A DNA stretch of 64,000 nucleotides from Holacanthus passer (taxonomy: Eukaryota > Chordata > Actinopteri > Pomacanthidae): assembly GCA_025331565.1 (NCBI GenBank), contig JAFREQ010000067.1, forward strand, positions 744,001 to 808,000, in the 5' to 3' direction. A program made the translations under genes and the position numbers. Shown here in pieces: positions 11,039 through 22,425 of the stretch (its first letter is position 1; every line of letters begins with the position of its first letter). Under the pieces are notes generated by a model. It was given only the letters and a program-made list of their open reading frames with translations. It was not told the origin of the DNA and made no database searches.

Positions 11039-11102
11039 ATGAAGTTCCCCGCTTGCGTCCTCGTCACTTTGGTGGTGATCCGATCGAGTGCGCCGCAGTC
11101 AG
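11039..11102 (+). CDS. First coding exon: signal peptide of an unidentified secreted/membrane protein
   Basis: ATG at 11039 in a fair context (A at -3) opens a 64-nt exon encoding MKFPACVLVTLVVIRSSAPQ, then Ser, then one base before a strong donor (CAG|GTGAGT at 11103). The peptide has a short N region, a hydrophobic core (ACVLVTLVVI) and small residues before a likely cleavage near SSA|PQS. This is a classical signal peptide. A signal-peptide exon ending in phase 1 is typical of extracellular modular proteins (Ig, EGF, MAM, FN3 and similar domains). No second exon is recognisable in the next 52.9 kb, so the gene probably has a very large first intron. I do not recognise the gene. It lies divergent to RAMP1, about 3 kb from its start codon. 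Confidence 0.72.
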
Positions 11103-12519
11103 GTGAGTGCTCGGATGCGCGGCTTTTGCTCCTCCAGCTCAGGTCAGACTTTTAGAAAAAAAAAAGCAGGTATCAGATGAGGGTCCAAACACCTAATCAC
11201 CACAACAAAGTCGCCTTCTCTTTGCGCATGAACCCGTGCGTAAAAGCTGGATGCTCCTCGTTTTGAATGATGGTGAATGATGGTTTAACACCTGTGTCTT
11301 TGCATCAGAAACTTAACACAAGTTCACCTCCGACCGCACTGATGTTGATTTCAATGATCACAACTGCAGTGGAGATCCAGCAGCTCTGCGTTAAAACAAC
11401 CCCCCTCCCTGCTTTTTGGACACCTTTAGATTTCGAGAACATGTTTGTGGGGAGATGTTGCTTGCGCACCTCAGTGAGACAAATCAGTGATGAAATATCT
11501 TTGGGTTTTTGCGCATGAGCCTTGATTCACATTGTTCCCTAAATATGAATGAATGCACCATCGTTTTGATGTCATTTCCCTTAAGCAGACGTTGATGGAG
11601 ACCCAGGATCATGGCTGTTCAGGCTTATTTATATGAAGTGAGCTGGGCTGCACCAGTGGCACAGTTTTCCTTCCTTACTGTCTTTGAATAATTTAGATGG
11701 AGCAGATATACTGAGGGCTGTATAGGCAGTGGGAAAAACATGTCTCTTTCATCATGAGGACCCCTGTGGTGTCAATCCTTGGACCGAAATCACTTTAATG
11801 TTCCTGCAATATTTCCGTAAAGACTTGTAATAAGTCCAAGACGCTCAGTCAGTTTATATGGGAGTTAATCATGTTGTTATTTATGAATCACAGCAGTAAT
11901 TTTTCTCTGGCAGCCCTGCAGGATGTTTGCAGATATTTTACACTGATGTTTGCTCATGCAACATGTAACATCTGAGGTTTGGCCGCACGCTTTTGCAAGA
12001 AAAATCTCACCGCCTGCATCCAAGTGAATCACAGTTAGAGGCTTTGATGTTGAGAGATTGTGCTGTTGAACTTTTTCAATCAGCTTTTGTTCACAAGCTC
12101 GCTGATCAATACGGACTCTAATGCGCTCTAGTATTCTGTTTGGCTCGGAGTTTGGTGTAAATGTCTGCTTTGGAAAAATATCAGTCTACGAGATGCACTC
12201 CATCTATTTGCACAGTAATATTTTTTATTTTGGGCTGATGAGCAGCTCGTCATGCCAGAATCTGCCTTCTTAATTGATATAATCAAGCTTTGGCAAGGGG
12301 CGTCGAAGTGGATAAAAAACAGAGAGAGAACGAGCAAAAGCAGGAAGTGGGAACACAAGAGAGTTTGTCGATTGATGTTCAGAGGTGAATTTGGACATCG
12401 GCCAAACTCTGAGCGGCACAAATGGGATTCCAGGACGCTTTTCTTCCCGCCTCCAAGGACAGGTCGGGTTTTGGCTCGGTCTCTGGCGGTTTGTGGTTCT
12501 CAGGCAGAACTGGAGAAAC

Positions 12520-12543
12520 AAACACACACACACACACACACAC
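12520..12543. repeat. (CA)n microsatellite
   Basis: About eleven CA units. The overlapping ORFs on both strands read as Thr-His or Cys-Val runs. Confidence 0.9.
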
Positions 12544-13056
12544 CACACTCCCCCGCTGGCTGTGGTGTGGATCTTGGATGGAAGGCACTGAATGCTGCCT
12601 ATTAAACAGGAGTGGATGGATGCACGGATGGATGGGTGACAGGCGGGATGAATGGGGGGAAAAGTGGCACTCTCACTGCTTTATTTATTCTCCGTGCATA
12701 CACTCCCTTCCAAGATATTTGTGATGCAAATTCTGCCTGAGAATCTCAGCTATGCCTCTCGGGAAGTTCATTGTGTGTGTGTGGGTGTCCGTGGGTGAGC
12801 AGATATTTGTGTGCTATCTGTCCACTCCTAATCTCCCTGTCCTTTTTTTTTTTTTTTTTGTTTTTCAAAATTCACGCCCGGCGTCGTATATCAAACACAT
12901 TTAAAGCCGTATCAGGTTGGAGTCAGTCAAGGCTGGAGATGTTCACCTCGCTGCTGTTTAACATGGTGATTGAATCTGTCAGTGTGCTCCTGCTGCGAGA
13001 CAAATGTCTGCAGCATTCCTGCCAGTCAGCTGCTCTCCTGTATACACTACACTGTC

Positions 13057-13104
13057 TGTCTGTGTGTGTGTGTGTCTGTCTATCTGTGTGTGTGTGTGTG
13101 TGTT
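13057..13104. repeat. Interrupted (GT)n/(TCTG)n microsatellite
   Basis: GT runs broken by TCTGTCTATCTG in the middle, a common compound form. Confidence 0.85.
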
Positions 13105-13550
13105 TGCATGATGCGGCCACATGTGAGCCAAAAATGGACGTATTCATACCACCTTGATTGATGCTTTGCTCGATTCTGACAGACTCTCGGCAGCGTGAGA
13201 GGATCTTAATGTATCTGTGTGGATGTTTCTTCAGACTCGTATTAATCTTAATTTTGATGATTAGACATAAAAATGAGAAAAAAACGGATTCAGAGTTCAA
13301 GATGGATCCGACTGATGTGTTTATTAGGAGGAGGCTGATCCGCTTTCTCTTCCATCCTGGACTTGTCGTGCAGGTTGAGTTCATGAAATAAAATCTTAAC
13401 TCTTGAACAATTAAACCAACTTTTCTCCACCAAATTTCCCAGATCACTCAGGTGTGAAGGAAGTTAACGGACGGCCATGACTTCCAGGTTGTATTGACTT
13501 CAGGATAGTGAGGTTTGAGCAATTTGATTCATTTGCTTAATTAAAAAAAG

Positions 13551-13722
13551 TTTGTTTTATTTGACCAACAGTCTAAAACTCAAGAGATATATAATAGTTT
13601 TTTACATTTGAGAATCTGAGACCAGGGGATGTTTGGCATTGAAACGATCAATCAGTTATCAAAATAGCTGCCGTTAATTATCTGTTGACTAATTAATTAA
13701 TCATCTAATCTTATCAGCTGTA
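13551..13722 (+). mobile_element. Teleost interspersed repeat with GTCGACTAATC-type ends, copy 1 (3' half)
   Basis: Shares order and wording with copies at 25331 and 45850: a TTGTTTTATTTGACCAACAG segment, then TCTAAAACTC, then TTTACATTTGAGAATCTG, ending with GAAACGATCAATCAGTTATC and an AT-rich TTAATTAATTAATCATC tail. I recall this as a very common teleost interspersed repeat, probably a DNA-transposon derivative; the family name is uncertain. Confidence 0.55.
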
Positions 13723-15645
13723 CAGGTTACTGCCCCCCAAAACATAGAGGTAATGACATTTTGCAGTTTGAGTAGGAGAAATCTTCCTCGCTCCCAAATT
13801 CTTTGATTTCGTCTCCTTTCTTTGAGGAAAACAGTGAGATATGGTTGAAAGCTCTGGAGATCACTTTTAAGATCTGTCAGATTTCTGCTTCCAAGGTCAA
13901 GAATGAGTCTTTGGTTAAATCCAGCTTTCTCTCGGCGCCAAATGCCAAATCAAAGATGACGATATTCCCTTGATTAGCTGATTTCTCTGCAGAGCTTGAC
14001 AGGGTGGATCTTTGGTATTTAACTTCTGAGGGTGGGATCCGCTTCCCTCTTTTTGATTCGGGCTAAAAAAGACAGTGGAGCTTTTGCAAAAAAAAAAAAA
14101 AATCTCACCTTTTGAACCTTTTTAAACGAAGCTCACACCAGCGGTTTCGTCATCCTCTGTCTGTGTTTGTCCGCCTCTCGAAACAAATACCTCAATCACC
14201 ACGGCTCGAGTGTGTGTGGCTGCACTCGCACATGTGTGTGTGTGTGTGGGTGACATTTAAAGACGTGCTCTCCTGTGAAATGGCCGGGGGAGAAGGGGGC
14301 GGCGGGAAGGAAACCTGCTGAATGCCAGTATCAAATTACTGGGCGTCTGTCAGCTGGCACACACGGAGCGGCGGATCTGGCCGAGGCTTTGTAGAAGACT
14401 GACGGAAATGAGAATTTATTACAAGCTAATTAAGCTTTTTTTGATAGCATCAGTCTAGACCGCGAGCCCTTTATTTGACAGCATGAGAGATGAGGGGGGG
14501 TGAAGGAATTCAATCTTGCTCTAAATTAGTCAACATTGCTATCATAACTTGATATCTGCCAGGCTTTAACCCGTGCCAGGCTTCGGCTGGATGTTACTCA
14601 AACATGCGTGATGAGCTGGTTTCTCGTTTGTCGGCGTCTTCCGGCGACTGAAAGAAGGCGGGTAAAATGTGGCCATTTGCACAAAAGAAAAATGATTGCA
14701 GTTCAGTGAGGGCGACGTTGAGGTGTGGGCTGATATTTGCTCCCCTCGTCTCAACTGGATGGGCCGTAAGGGAAGCCTCGCGAATGACTATGTGACGCGT
14801 GGGGGTGATGGAACGCTTTTCCAAGGCCTGAGACAGCAGGACGCTCCCTCTCATGGTACTCGCCGTCTGAATCACAGTCTCATTATCATCTGCACGGGCC
14901 GAACAAAGATGACGCTGTTCTCTCTCGGACTCTTTTTGTCTCCCACTTTTCTCTTCCCAGGCGTTCGACAGCGATGCGGCGACGTCACGAGCCTGTTTGC
15001 TGACATTTTGTTTGCCGCCGGCTGTACAGAGGGGCTTCTGTTCTTTCGAGTTTGCGAACCACCCAAATATTTACATGCGGAATCACAACTGCACAGCATG
15101 GGAAGGAAAACATCCAAGGCTTGGGTGCAAAATAGCGGCTTTATTGGCCTCTGTAATCATCCCGAGGCTTCTTAGTCCCTCTCCGTCTCTGGCGCTGTGT
15201 TTGTGTGTTTGGCAGGACAGACTTTTGAACCCCCATGCCTTCGCTGCCTAATGATGAGCAGGGTTGGCTTTGGTTGTGCCGAGGCGTCCGGTGCCAACTC
15301 CTAGTGTGAGTTCGATTGGCTAGTCGGAGGCTGGAAGCCTGGCACAGATGTCCCCTTTCAGGAGGACTGAGATCTCACTCCCACACAGAAAACACAGTCC
15401 ACCCATGCACAGGGATTTACTTTAAACACCCTCGAATCTCCATGCCCTCTTTTAATTTCTTTTCGCATGCTGATTCTGCCGAAGTCGTGTTCCTTTGCCG
15501 GCACCAAAAGTCGTGCGAGTTCACGGGTGAAAGGGCAGCGGAAGCCTTGTTCAGTGGGTTTTTATGCGAGGCAGCTTGATGCTTCCTCATTGTTTGCTCT
15601 AAGTCCTGAATCTACTTTTAGTGGTTTGTGTGTCTCTCTGTCTTT

Positions 15646-15668
15646 CTCACACACACACACACACACAT
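15646..15668. repeat. (CA)n microsatellite
   Basis: About ten CA units near the start of a 5-kb cluster of CA/GT tracts running to about 20545. Confidence 0.9.
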
Positions 15669-15844
15669 ACACAGAATGTGAGCGAGGCATGGCCGAGGAA
15701 AAGAAAGGACAGGAAAGACAGAGGAATCTTTTTTTTTTTTTTCCCTCTCTTCCGTTTCTTCTAGACCACTGGAGGGTTTGTTCGGCCCGCCACTTGTAAT
15801 TCCACTCAGAGACAAATGCCTCCATCCTGCGTCTGAGGGGCTTC

Positions 15845-15845
<1 letters not shown>

Positions 15846-15886
<41 letters not shown>

Positions 15887-15887
15887 A
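15846..15887. repeat. (CA)n microsatellite
   Basis: About 17 CA units with one GC interruption near the right end. Confidence 0.95.
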
Positions 15888-15939
15888 GGCGAGCATAGCA
15901 AACACACACAGATCTCTCCGAGCATACGGGTTAAGAGCT

Positions 15940-16210
15940 TCTCTTCTTTTACTTTTATTTCATTAGCTTTCTTTCTCACACATTTGTCATCTCTTTTCTT
16001 CTTCTTTATCTATTTCCTCATCTCTTCTTCTTCTCTCTCCCTCACACACACCTTCTCTCCCCCCCTCGTTCTCATCCATTAACATCTCCATTGTGTTTCA
16101 TTCTCTCGCTTCATCTTTCACTGTCTCTGCTTTTGTCCTTCCCTCTCTTCTTCGTCCCTCCTTCCACTCACATATCTGCACGCACACACTCCTCCCTCTG
16201 TCTTTCATTA
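15940..16210. repeat. Long pyrimidine-rich tract
   Basis: Roughly 270 bases in which the plus strand is predominantly C and T, with repeated TTCTTCTT and CTCTCTCC motifs and few purine runs. Such tracts can adopt triplex (H-DNA) structure when mirror-symmetric. Here the mirror symmetry is imperfect. Confidence 0.6.
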
Positions 16211-16212
16211 GC

Positions 16213-16237
16213 CGTGTGTGTGTGTGTGTGTGTGTGA
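16213..16237. repeat. (GT)n microsatellite
   Basis: About eleven GT units directly following the pyrimidine-rich tract. Confidence 0.9.
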
Positions 16238-17812
16238 GGCTGTCACCGAACACACAGGGAGAATGGAAAACAGCTCATTTTTTTCCCCCTTTAATTACGA
16301 CACCCAATTTGTTTCGTGGACAACAGGCTGTCGGCGGCTCCTTACACCACTCAAACTGTCATTTACATGCTTGCACGCGTGTTCCTGTTTCTGTGTGTGT
16401 GTGCATTTCAGGGCTTTGGCTGATTTTGTGTCAAGACTTTGAGTCAACTTTTAAAGATGACAGACTGAAATCGAACATGTGTCAGTCGCTGATTAAAATG
16501 TTCTGTATTACCTCAAATGTGAGAAGATTTATTGCACCTTTAAAGCTCAATGCTAATTAATTTTTAATTGAATGACGAGAGTTGGCAGTTTTGAATCATA
16601 GATCTTGAAAGTTGCACCTAAAACACAACTTAAGGGACTGTTATGAACGACATGTGACAGATTGTAGCAGCATTTTAGGGAATTTATATCCTTGTAAATG
16701 CTGTCAGGCCGAAGTTAACAAAAACCTTAATGATTAATAAGTGTCTGTCAGTCAAATTCTAATTTGGTAAATGTGGCTTCGCCGTTTCATAGATGTCGAG
16801 ATGACTAACAGAAAATGATATTAAACACTTTGATCCCAACTTTTCTGCCAGTTTAAGAAGTTGTGATGCTGCTACACCTACAGACTTTTTTTGAACTCTT
16901 AACCCCATTTGATGCTGACCTTTCAAACTGTGTCTGATCAGAATGCACTTGAGCAAAGAAGCTTAAATATTTAGAAAGTTTGCAGATACATAACATTAGT
17001 CTTTTTTTTTTAAATCTTCTTTTCTGAAAACTGCATCTGAAATGAAGTTAGAAAACAGTGAGTTGCACCAAAGCAAAGTTTAAACCAAAACTGAGCTAAA
17101 AGAGTTCTTGCATCAAACACAGCATTTGATCCATCATTAATCTAAAAATGTCCTTTAGTGCAGCTTTAAGTTTGAAAAGTTTACATTGTGGAAAGATTGA
17201 GTGAAGGCTTGTGAGACAGAAACGTATGTGTGCATCCATTTGTGCGTCTGCGCTCGTGTACACAAGAGTTGGCTCTGAGTTCACATTTGCAGCGCTGTGC
17301 TCAGGCGCGAGGCCAACGCAGGAAGTGGGACAGCGTTCAGCTTCCTTTTGATTGGCAGCACTTCTTTGGCGAAGCAGGATCAAGTGCCATCGACTCGGTC
17401 TTTCACGGCGAGTCTGGGCCTTTTTCTTCTCGTTCCTTTGCCGTCTTTCACTTGCTTCCCTTTGCTCTCTGTTCTGCCTCTCAGCGCGGCACAATGGAGG
17501 GCATTAAAATCACAATGGAATTTTTTTTTTTTTTCCCTGTAACCTTGACAAAGCCTGGCGTTTTAATGAAAGTCTGTGAAAGGAGAAATGATCACTGGTC
17601 TCTAATCCCTCATCTGTGCGCGTGTCGATCCGGCAATTCAACCCCGACTTGTAGATTTGTGTCTTCACCTCTGATGTATTGTCTCTCTCTCTCTCTCATG
17701 TGATCTCACCATACATTCACACACCTTTACACACCTACTCATCTGTCTCACAGTTGCATCTTACGGTTGTTAAAAACCGAGCTATTCTGGATGCTTTTCA
17801 TTAGTTTACTCC

Positions 17813-17814
<2 letters not shown>

Positions 17815-17852
<38 letters not shown>
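17815..17852. repeat. (GT)n microsatellite
   Basis: Nineteen uninterrupted GT units. Confidence 0.95.
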
Positions 17853-17855
<3 letters not shown>

Positions 17856-18040
17856 CAGGCCCGCCTGGTGTATTGTGTTTGAACTAATCCCTGTTAAGAT
17901 ATTCACGGCAGCTAATCTGTTTAATTACACTACAAATTAAGGATATTTACTGTTCCAAGACTTTTATGCGACACCCGCCTTAATCAGGGCCTTAATCTGT
18001 CTGGCAGTGTGTGAGTGTGTATTAAGCTGTGTGTGAGCAT

Positions 18041-18062
18041 GCATGTGTGTGTGTGTGTGTGT
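18041..18062. repeat. (GT)n microsatellite
   Basis: About nine GT units after an ATGCATGT segment. Confidence 0.85.
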
Positions 18063-19222
18063 TTGATTGATACTCTGTATGCTCAGGCATGTGCGCCTTT
18101 GTGTCTATCAGGCTATTTCTGCCAGAGTCGTGTCTGTATCTCTCTGCTTTAATTCTGTTTCTGAATATTTACCCGCAATAAAAAAGGAAAAAATAACAAG
18201 AGATTTTTTTTTTTTTTCCCAGTTGTCGTCGTGGCACAGAAAGGCAACGTTTACGAGGATTAAATTGTAATATCAGAGAGTTGTTACAGTGTTTAAAGGA
18301 CACACACCCAGAGTATCGCTCTCCAGGATTCAGACTCGTGTTCAGCTAATTCTACAAGATTAAAACTGTGTTGGAAACATGGAGACGTGCTGCGTTTGCT
18401 GCCAAAGGGCAAAAAATGAAAGTAGACTCCTGAAGCCGAGTGTGTGTTTGTGCATGTGCAAGACAGCATGTGTGCGAATGTGCATCTCAATTGAATGAAA
18501 AGTCTCCACATTTATCAGTCAGGAGGTTTTTTGTGTTTTGAGTGGCTTGTTCAAGAAAATGCAATTATTTGCAACCACCTTTTCATAGATCATAATATTG
18601 AAAAATAAATAAAATAAAACATTGTGCCGCTTTTACAGACTCACTAAAACATGTCATTTTGAAATTAGAGTAAGAATGAGTTCAGGAGCCTTTTCGGATC
18701 TGATGTTTATGTGCAAGGCAGAAAGCTGAATCCTTATCTGTAAACCCTGAGTGTGGTTTATAAGGTTATCCCGGTGCTTCCTCTCATAATGTGTCCTGCT
18801 GCCAGCAAGATCAATAAACCAAATAGTTCTGAGTATGAGAATGATTCACTTTTGGTAAAAATGATGAGTCTGAGGAGCAGGTCGAGACTCGTGTAGCACA
18901 TCTTGAGGGTAAACACTGCCTGAGAAGACGAGTTCTGGGGAAATTAATTCTGCCTCGTGTACAAGGTTTGTTTTTAGAGATGGAGGCTTGATTTTTAGTT
19001 TGACTTTGGCTTGTGAAGCGGTGCAGAATTGGGATGCTTTTATGTGTCGATCTGCAGTAATTGGGAAAATTGGCAGGATTCTTCCAGTGTGAGTGTTTTT
19101 GGTTTGCAAATGTTTGGTTGCTGGTTTGTCTTCACTGTACGTTTTGTTACTTTCAAGTCGACATGTATGCACGTTTCTATTTTTATTTACCTGTTAGCAA
19201 GGCCATTGCTGTTTGTTTACCC

Positions 19223-19257
<35 letters not shown>

Positions 19258-19261
19258 TGTG
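19223..19261. repeat. (GT)n-(GA)n compound microsatellite
   Basis: About eleven GT units then about seven GA units, the same compound structure as at 8946. Confidence 0.9.
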
Positions 19262-19369
19262 TGAAAAGCTCAAATCTGCAAGTGTGCAAAATTTTACATA
19301 TTAGTTCCTGTTACATGTTTCAACTTGTTTATGTACAGTATTTACAAATCCATGTATACTGTATGAGAT

Positions 19370-19370
<1 letters not shown>

Positions 19371-19400
<30 letters not shown>
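19371..19400. repeat. (GT)n microsatellite
   Basis: About fourteen GT units with one GC interruption near the left end. Confidence 0.9.
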
Positions 19401-19494
19401 TCGCATGGGGCGCGTTGTCCTTTTTTAAACGGCCCCTTCTGCGATGGTGACCTGTAATAAATGAGTGGGCGCGAGAAAGTGGCAGCCGTGACAG

Positions 19495-19690
19495 CTGACT
19501 GGGGAGGGAGGGAATAGAGAGAGAGAGCGAGAGAGAGAAGAGGTGGAGGTGTGTGTGTCGAGGGGAGTGTGTGTTCGAGGGAAGACAAAGCGAGACAAAG
19601 AGATGGAAAGTCTCTGAGGATAGATAAGGAGGGAGCAGGAGAGGATGAGGGGAAGACAAAGGAAAGGGCGATAGTGAGGGATTGTGGGTC
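19495..19690. repeat. Purine-rich tract
   Basis: About 190 bases of plus-strand purine-rich sequence with GAGAGAGAGCGAGAGAGAGA near its start and many GGAGG/GAAGA words. It is the strand-swapped counterpart in composition of the pyrimidine tract at 15940. The minus-strand ORFs across it are Ser/Pro/Leu-rich low-complexity artefacts. Confidence 0.6.
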
Positions 19691-20062
19691 GCTCGGCGTG
19701 AAACAATACCTTGACCAGAGGTGGAGACTCTTTCTCTGCCGCCACTCGTTCTTCTTATCCTCATTACCCCCACCTCCCTCCTCCTTTTTTTTTTTGTCTC
19801 TCTGAAGTCACCTTGCAGTCCAGCAGAAATATGGCCGCTCCTTCAGCTGGTTTAAAGGTACATAAAACTCGCGGAGGAGAAAACCTTGGCCAGGCTTTGC
19901 TGTAAGTGTGTGTGTGCATGTGTGTGTGTGTGTGAAGGTGAGTCACCTTCAGCGCCAAGAAAGATGAGAGGAGCGCCGGATGGAGTGCACTTATTAGAAT
20001 CTGTTTGTGCATTTCTATGGTTTTGTGCGTCGGCTCATTAATTTGCCTGCAGCTGAGAGGCA

Positions 20063-20064
<2 letters not shown>

Positions 20065-20097
<33 letters not shown>
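20065..20097. repeat. (CA)n microsatellite
   Basis: Sixteen uninterrupted CA units. It forms an inverted pair with the (GT)n tract at 20254. Confidence 0.95.
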
Positions 20098-20099
<2 letters not shown>

Positions 20100-20249
20100 G
20101 AGTGCTCCCCTGCGTCGTACCTTAACCAGTTGCTCCGCGGCGAAACACCATCGCTGTGGGCAAGGTGAAAGTGAGCTGATGGTGGGTCATTTGCAAGATG
20201 GGAGAGAAAGCAAGAGAGGTGGTCTAATTTCAGCTGAGGAAGGAAGCGA

Positions 20250-20253
<4 letters not shown>

Positions 20254-20293
<40 letters not shown>
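20254..20293. repeat. (GT)n microsatellite
   Basis: Twenty uninterrupted GT units, 156 bases after the (CA)16 tract. Confidence 0.95.
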
Positions 20294-20295
<2 letters not shown>

Positions 20296-20508
20296 AGCAG
20301 AGGTTAAGGTGGAGCGAGACAGACAGTGTGTTGTCTCTGAGGAGTACAGCCATCACCGCCGCTGAACGCTCCAATTAATCAGCCCGGGCCACACAGGCGC
20401 TCGCTGTGTGTATGTGTGTGTGTGCACGTCTGCAGGTGTGTGTTTGTCGAGCATCTATTGTGCGATTGTGAAGTGTGTCAGGATCTATATTTGCATCAGC
20501 GGGATGCA

Positions 20509-20541
20509 TCATCATCATCATCGCACACACACACACACACA
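20509..20541. repeat. (ATC)n-(CA)n compound microsatellite
   Basis: Five CAT/ATC units followed by about nine CA units. Confidence 0.85.
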
Positions 20542-21216
20542 GCCTTGTTTTGTCTCGTCTCCATGGATAATGCTAATGGGGTCACACGTGTTGGTTGGGC
20601 CCGAAGACAAGGAGAGAACAAATACTGTATGTGTGTGCGCATATGTTTGTTTGTTTGCAACCATGTGTCCTTAGAATAAAATCGCATACAACTGATTTGC
20701 ATTGGCAAATATATATCGGTTTGGAGGGTATTGCCAAGTGGATTATGCACAGATCTACAAACTGTTTGCTGCCAAAACAAAATGTTCACACTGTTCAACA
20801 TTCGTTCACTGTCGACATCATTCCTTTATTTTGCCTGAAATATCTTCCCCTGACAGCTAAGGTGTGAACAATATATGCTATGATAAAACTTTTTTTAGTA
20901 AACAACTAAGCCAAAATCACTCTAATCATGAGCGACTATCCACTAACTTTATCCAATACTGATTGCATGTTACTGTTAAGATGCAAAGTTGGATTCAAAG
21001 TTAGATAATTTGTGATCCTACATATTTTAGGGGCATTTTTTACGTCACAAAGATAAAACGGCATAAACATCTACTTATATTACAGATTTTCAAAATTTAA
21101 ATCCAGTGGACCAAATTACAAATTTGTGATTTCTAAGGTGAAAACCACATGAGTGCAATGTCCATGGTCACTTTCTCCCAAGTTGAAGTTTGTTCTGTGT
21201 CCAAAACAGTCTGTAA

Positions 21217-21234
21217 ATGCAAATGCAAATGCAA
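21217..21234 (+). promoter_or_regulatory. Overlapping octamer (POU) motifs
   Basis: ATGCAAAT occurs at 21217-21224 and again at 21223-21230, followed by a third partial copy ATGCAAAA at 21229. ATGCAAAT is the canonical OCT/POU site. Tandem overlap could be a short repeat expansion rather than selected binding sites. Confidence 0.35.
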
Positions 21235-22086
21235 AAAGTTGTTGATTGACTGATCATTAATAAGAGGTCATTGTTTCAGCACATGAAGACTTGGACTGTA
21301 ATTTACAAGCTAAAGTATAAGAGAGAAAACCCAACACACAGTAGCAGCTCCATTCAAAGATGTTTAAATACTTCAAATGCTTCGATGTTTTCAGTTTCCA
21401 GGTTCATTCCAAGTCCATTAAATTCCAGAGTGGCTGCTGGTATTCATGTGTTTTCCTGCTGATAAGCGCTGTGAGGAAATACACAGTGAGTATGAAAGAC
21501 AGACATTCGGAAAGCCGGAGATAAATACAGGGACTGATAGAGTCGAGAAGCACACGTGGTTCCACCGTCCAGCGTCACAGACAGCGCTTCACACCGTCAC
21601 GCTGCTGCCCTCCACGAGCCCGCGTTCCGCCTGAAAATGAAATTCTCAAAAGGCTCTCGCTCCCTTGAAATCATGTTTCAACCGCGGGGCAGTCGGCCAT
21701 GCAAACAGGTTCACTCACAAAACTCATTGTTGTGCTCTGTCATAGCTTTTTGTGCCGGATTAGAAAGTGCTTTTAGAGGTTTTTCCAGCCGAAAAAATCG
21801 CTATAAATCCAATTAGGTTTTTCAAAAAAAAAAGATCCTGCTCATCAGTCATTTGTAAAGCGAGAGATGGATGTTGTCTTTCTAGGGATTTGACTTCTTA
21901 AGTCCTGTTATAATCCAGATCTGACACTTAAAGAGAAATGATGCATCTCATCTTTTTGTTTCGTCAAGCAAGAGGGAGGAAAAACCAACAAACAAAAGGT
22001 TGTAATCCTCAAGATTTTAGGCCTGGTTGATTACTGATGAAAGAAATGAATGTTAGGTGACAAATGCATTGTGTTTCCTGTCACCT

Positions 22087-22126
22087 CTTCACAATAAAAG
22101 CCAAGTTGCTTGCTTTTATTGTGAAG
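22087..22126. repeat. Perfect 15-bp inverted repeat
   Basis: CTTCACAATAAAAGC (22087-22101) pairs perfectly with GCTTTTATTGTGAAG (22112-22126) across a 10-base loop. The arms carry facing ACAAT/ATTGT cores, resembling paired SOX sites. The stem is too short for a typical pre-miRNA. Function unknown. Confidence 0.8.
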
Positions 22127-22408
22127 CAGCAGCAGGAGTAAATGCTCGTCCTTATTTATTTATTTCCAGTGCACATTGATCAACGTCACTGTAAATGTGG
22201 CCAACGCTGTAAAGAGACCAAACAATAAATAATGAGGCAGATATTAACGAGGTAAAATTACAAACGTGCTGCATCGTTTCATGTGAATCCCTCATGCGTG
22301 TGACAGGAATGTAAATCCAGGGTGGGAATGGCGGACCCCACCACTAACCGACCGTAAATGGTATAAAAAATGGAATTTAATTTTCATGAAAATCTCGAGG
22401 ATTATAAC

Positions 22409-22425
22409 TTTTTTTTTTTTTTTTT
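22409..22425. repeat. Poly(T) tract (17)
   Basis: A homopolymer run of 17 T. Confidence 0.9.

Noticed and set aside
12771..13157. Cys/Val-rich ORFs over GT repeats (and similar ones elsewhere)
   Set aside because: The peptides are translations of (GT)n/(CA)n microsatellites (CVCVCV or THTHTH).
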